From the NCBI GenBank assembly GCA_037441445.1, contig JBBISE010000085.1:1-14179 (forward strand): a DNA stretch of 14,179 bases. The letters run 5' to 3'. The stretch comes from JAAYQU01 sp037441445 (GTDB lineage Bacteria; Bacteroidota; Bacteroidia; Bacteroidales; Salinivirgaceae). How positions within the stretch are numbered: position 1 is the stretch's first letter; every line of letters starts with the position of its first letter. Positions 14,129-14,179 of this stretch are shown here, one piece after another. The notes under the pieces are model-generated. The model saw only the letters and a list, made by a program, of their open reading frames with translations, ran no database searches and was not told the origin of the DNA. A program made the position numbers and the translations under genes.

Positions 14129-14160
14129 GGGGCTGTCTAAAAAGGCAGCCTCTTTTTTTT
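14129..14160 (+). terminator. Strong plus-strand rho-independent terminator hairpin without an associated gene
   Basis: GGCTGTC (14131-14137) and GGCAGCC (14144-14150) pair fully, with one G-U wobble, around a TAAAAA loop. Two further pairs can extend the base, and eight T residues follow (14153-14160). The direction is plus only, because the other side of the stem lacks a T tract when read on the minus strand. No plus-strand gene ends here in this window, so its role is unclear. Confidence 0.65.
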
Positions 14161-14179
14161 AGTGTATTGCATTTGAATA

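Noticed and set aside
1..14179. Search for mobile elements, CRISPR arrays, toxin-antitoxin or defence genes and riboswitches
   Set aside because: No transposase, integrase, regularly spaced repeats, nuclease or known riboswitch core was recognised by reading; the content is conserved housekeeping and envelope genes.

Overview
The window looks like ordinary chromosome of a member of the Bacteroidota, most likely class Bacteroidia. The main grounds are six perfect copies of the phylum's -7 promoter element (TAnnTTTG), each just upstream of a gene start; GldA/GldF/GldG-type ABC transporter genes; a secreted protein with a C-terminus resembling a type IX secretion sorting domain; a DUF3108 protein; and weak or absent Shine-Dalgarno sequences. 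The exact family is inference; a methyl-accepting chemotaxis protein beside gld genes would fit a motile marine or sediment lineage such as Marinilabiliales.

Layout. (1) 42-509 (+) holds the 3' part of a methyl-accepting chemotaxis protein whose reading frame breaks down at the left edge. (2) 506-4563 (-) is a compact block transcribed in the order deoC, a COG0731-type radical SAM protein, a MTH1187-family thiamine-binding protein, a DUF3108 protein, then a GT4-type glycosyltransferase that also has its own promoter element. (3) 4803-5513 (+) is pyrH (UMP kinase), ending 8 bases from a convergent gene for an exported protein of unknown function (5522-6217). (4) 6218-6629 has no convincing gene. 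It is followed by a terminator and a CAU-anticodon tRNA (-), then an exported protein with a possible T9SS tail (6814-7611, -). (5) 7922-8812 (+) is a membrane-anchored coiled-coil protein, convergent with an RluA-family pseudouridine synthase (8815-9711, -). (6) 9864-14038 (-) is a four-gene operon: ABC ATPase (GldA-like), ABC-2 permease (GldF-like), GldG-family auxiliary protein and a DUF4340 protein. A rho-independent terminator lies downstream, and an unexplained plus-strand terminator hairpin lies upstream near the right edge.

How the genes work together. The clearest functional unit is the gld-type ABC operon: ATPase plus permease form the transporter core, and GldG and DUF4340 are membrane-anchored periplasmic partners. 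deoC (deoxynucleoside breakdown) and pyrH (UMP to UDP) are divergent housekeeping genes of nucleotide metabolism. The window is mainly conserved core genome. I found no insertion sequence, CRISPR array, prophage, toxin-antitoxin or defence locus, and no strong candidate for a new system. The points most worth checking are the broken MCP 5' end, the Ile-versus-Met identity of the tRNA, the two exported proteins of unknown function, the coiled-coil protein and the orphan terminator.
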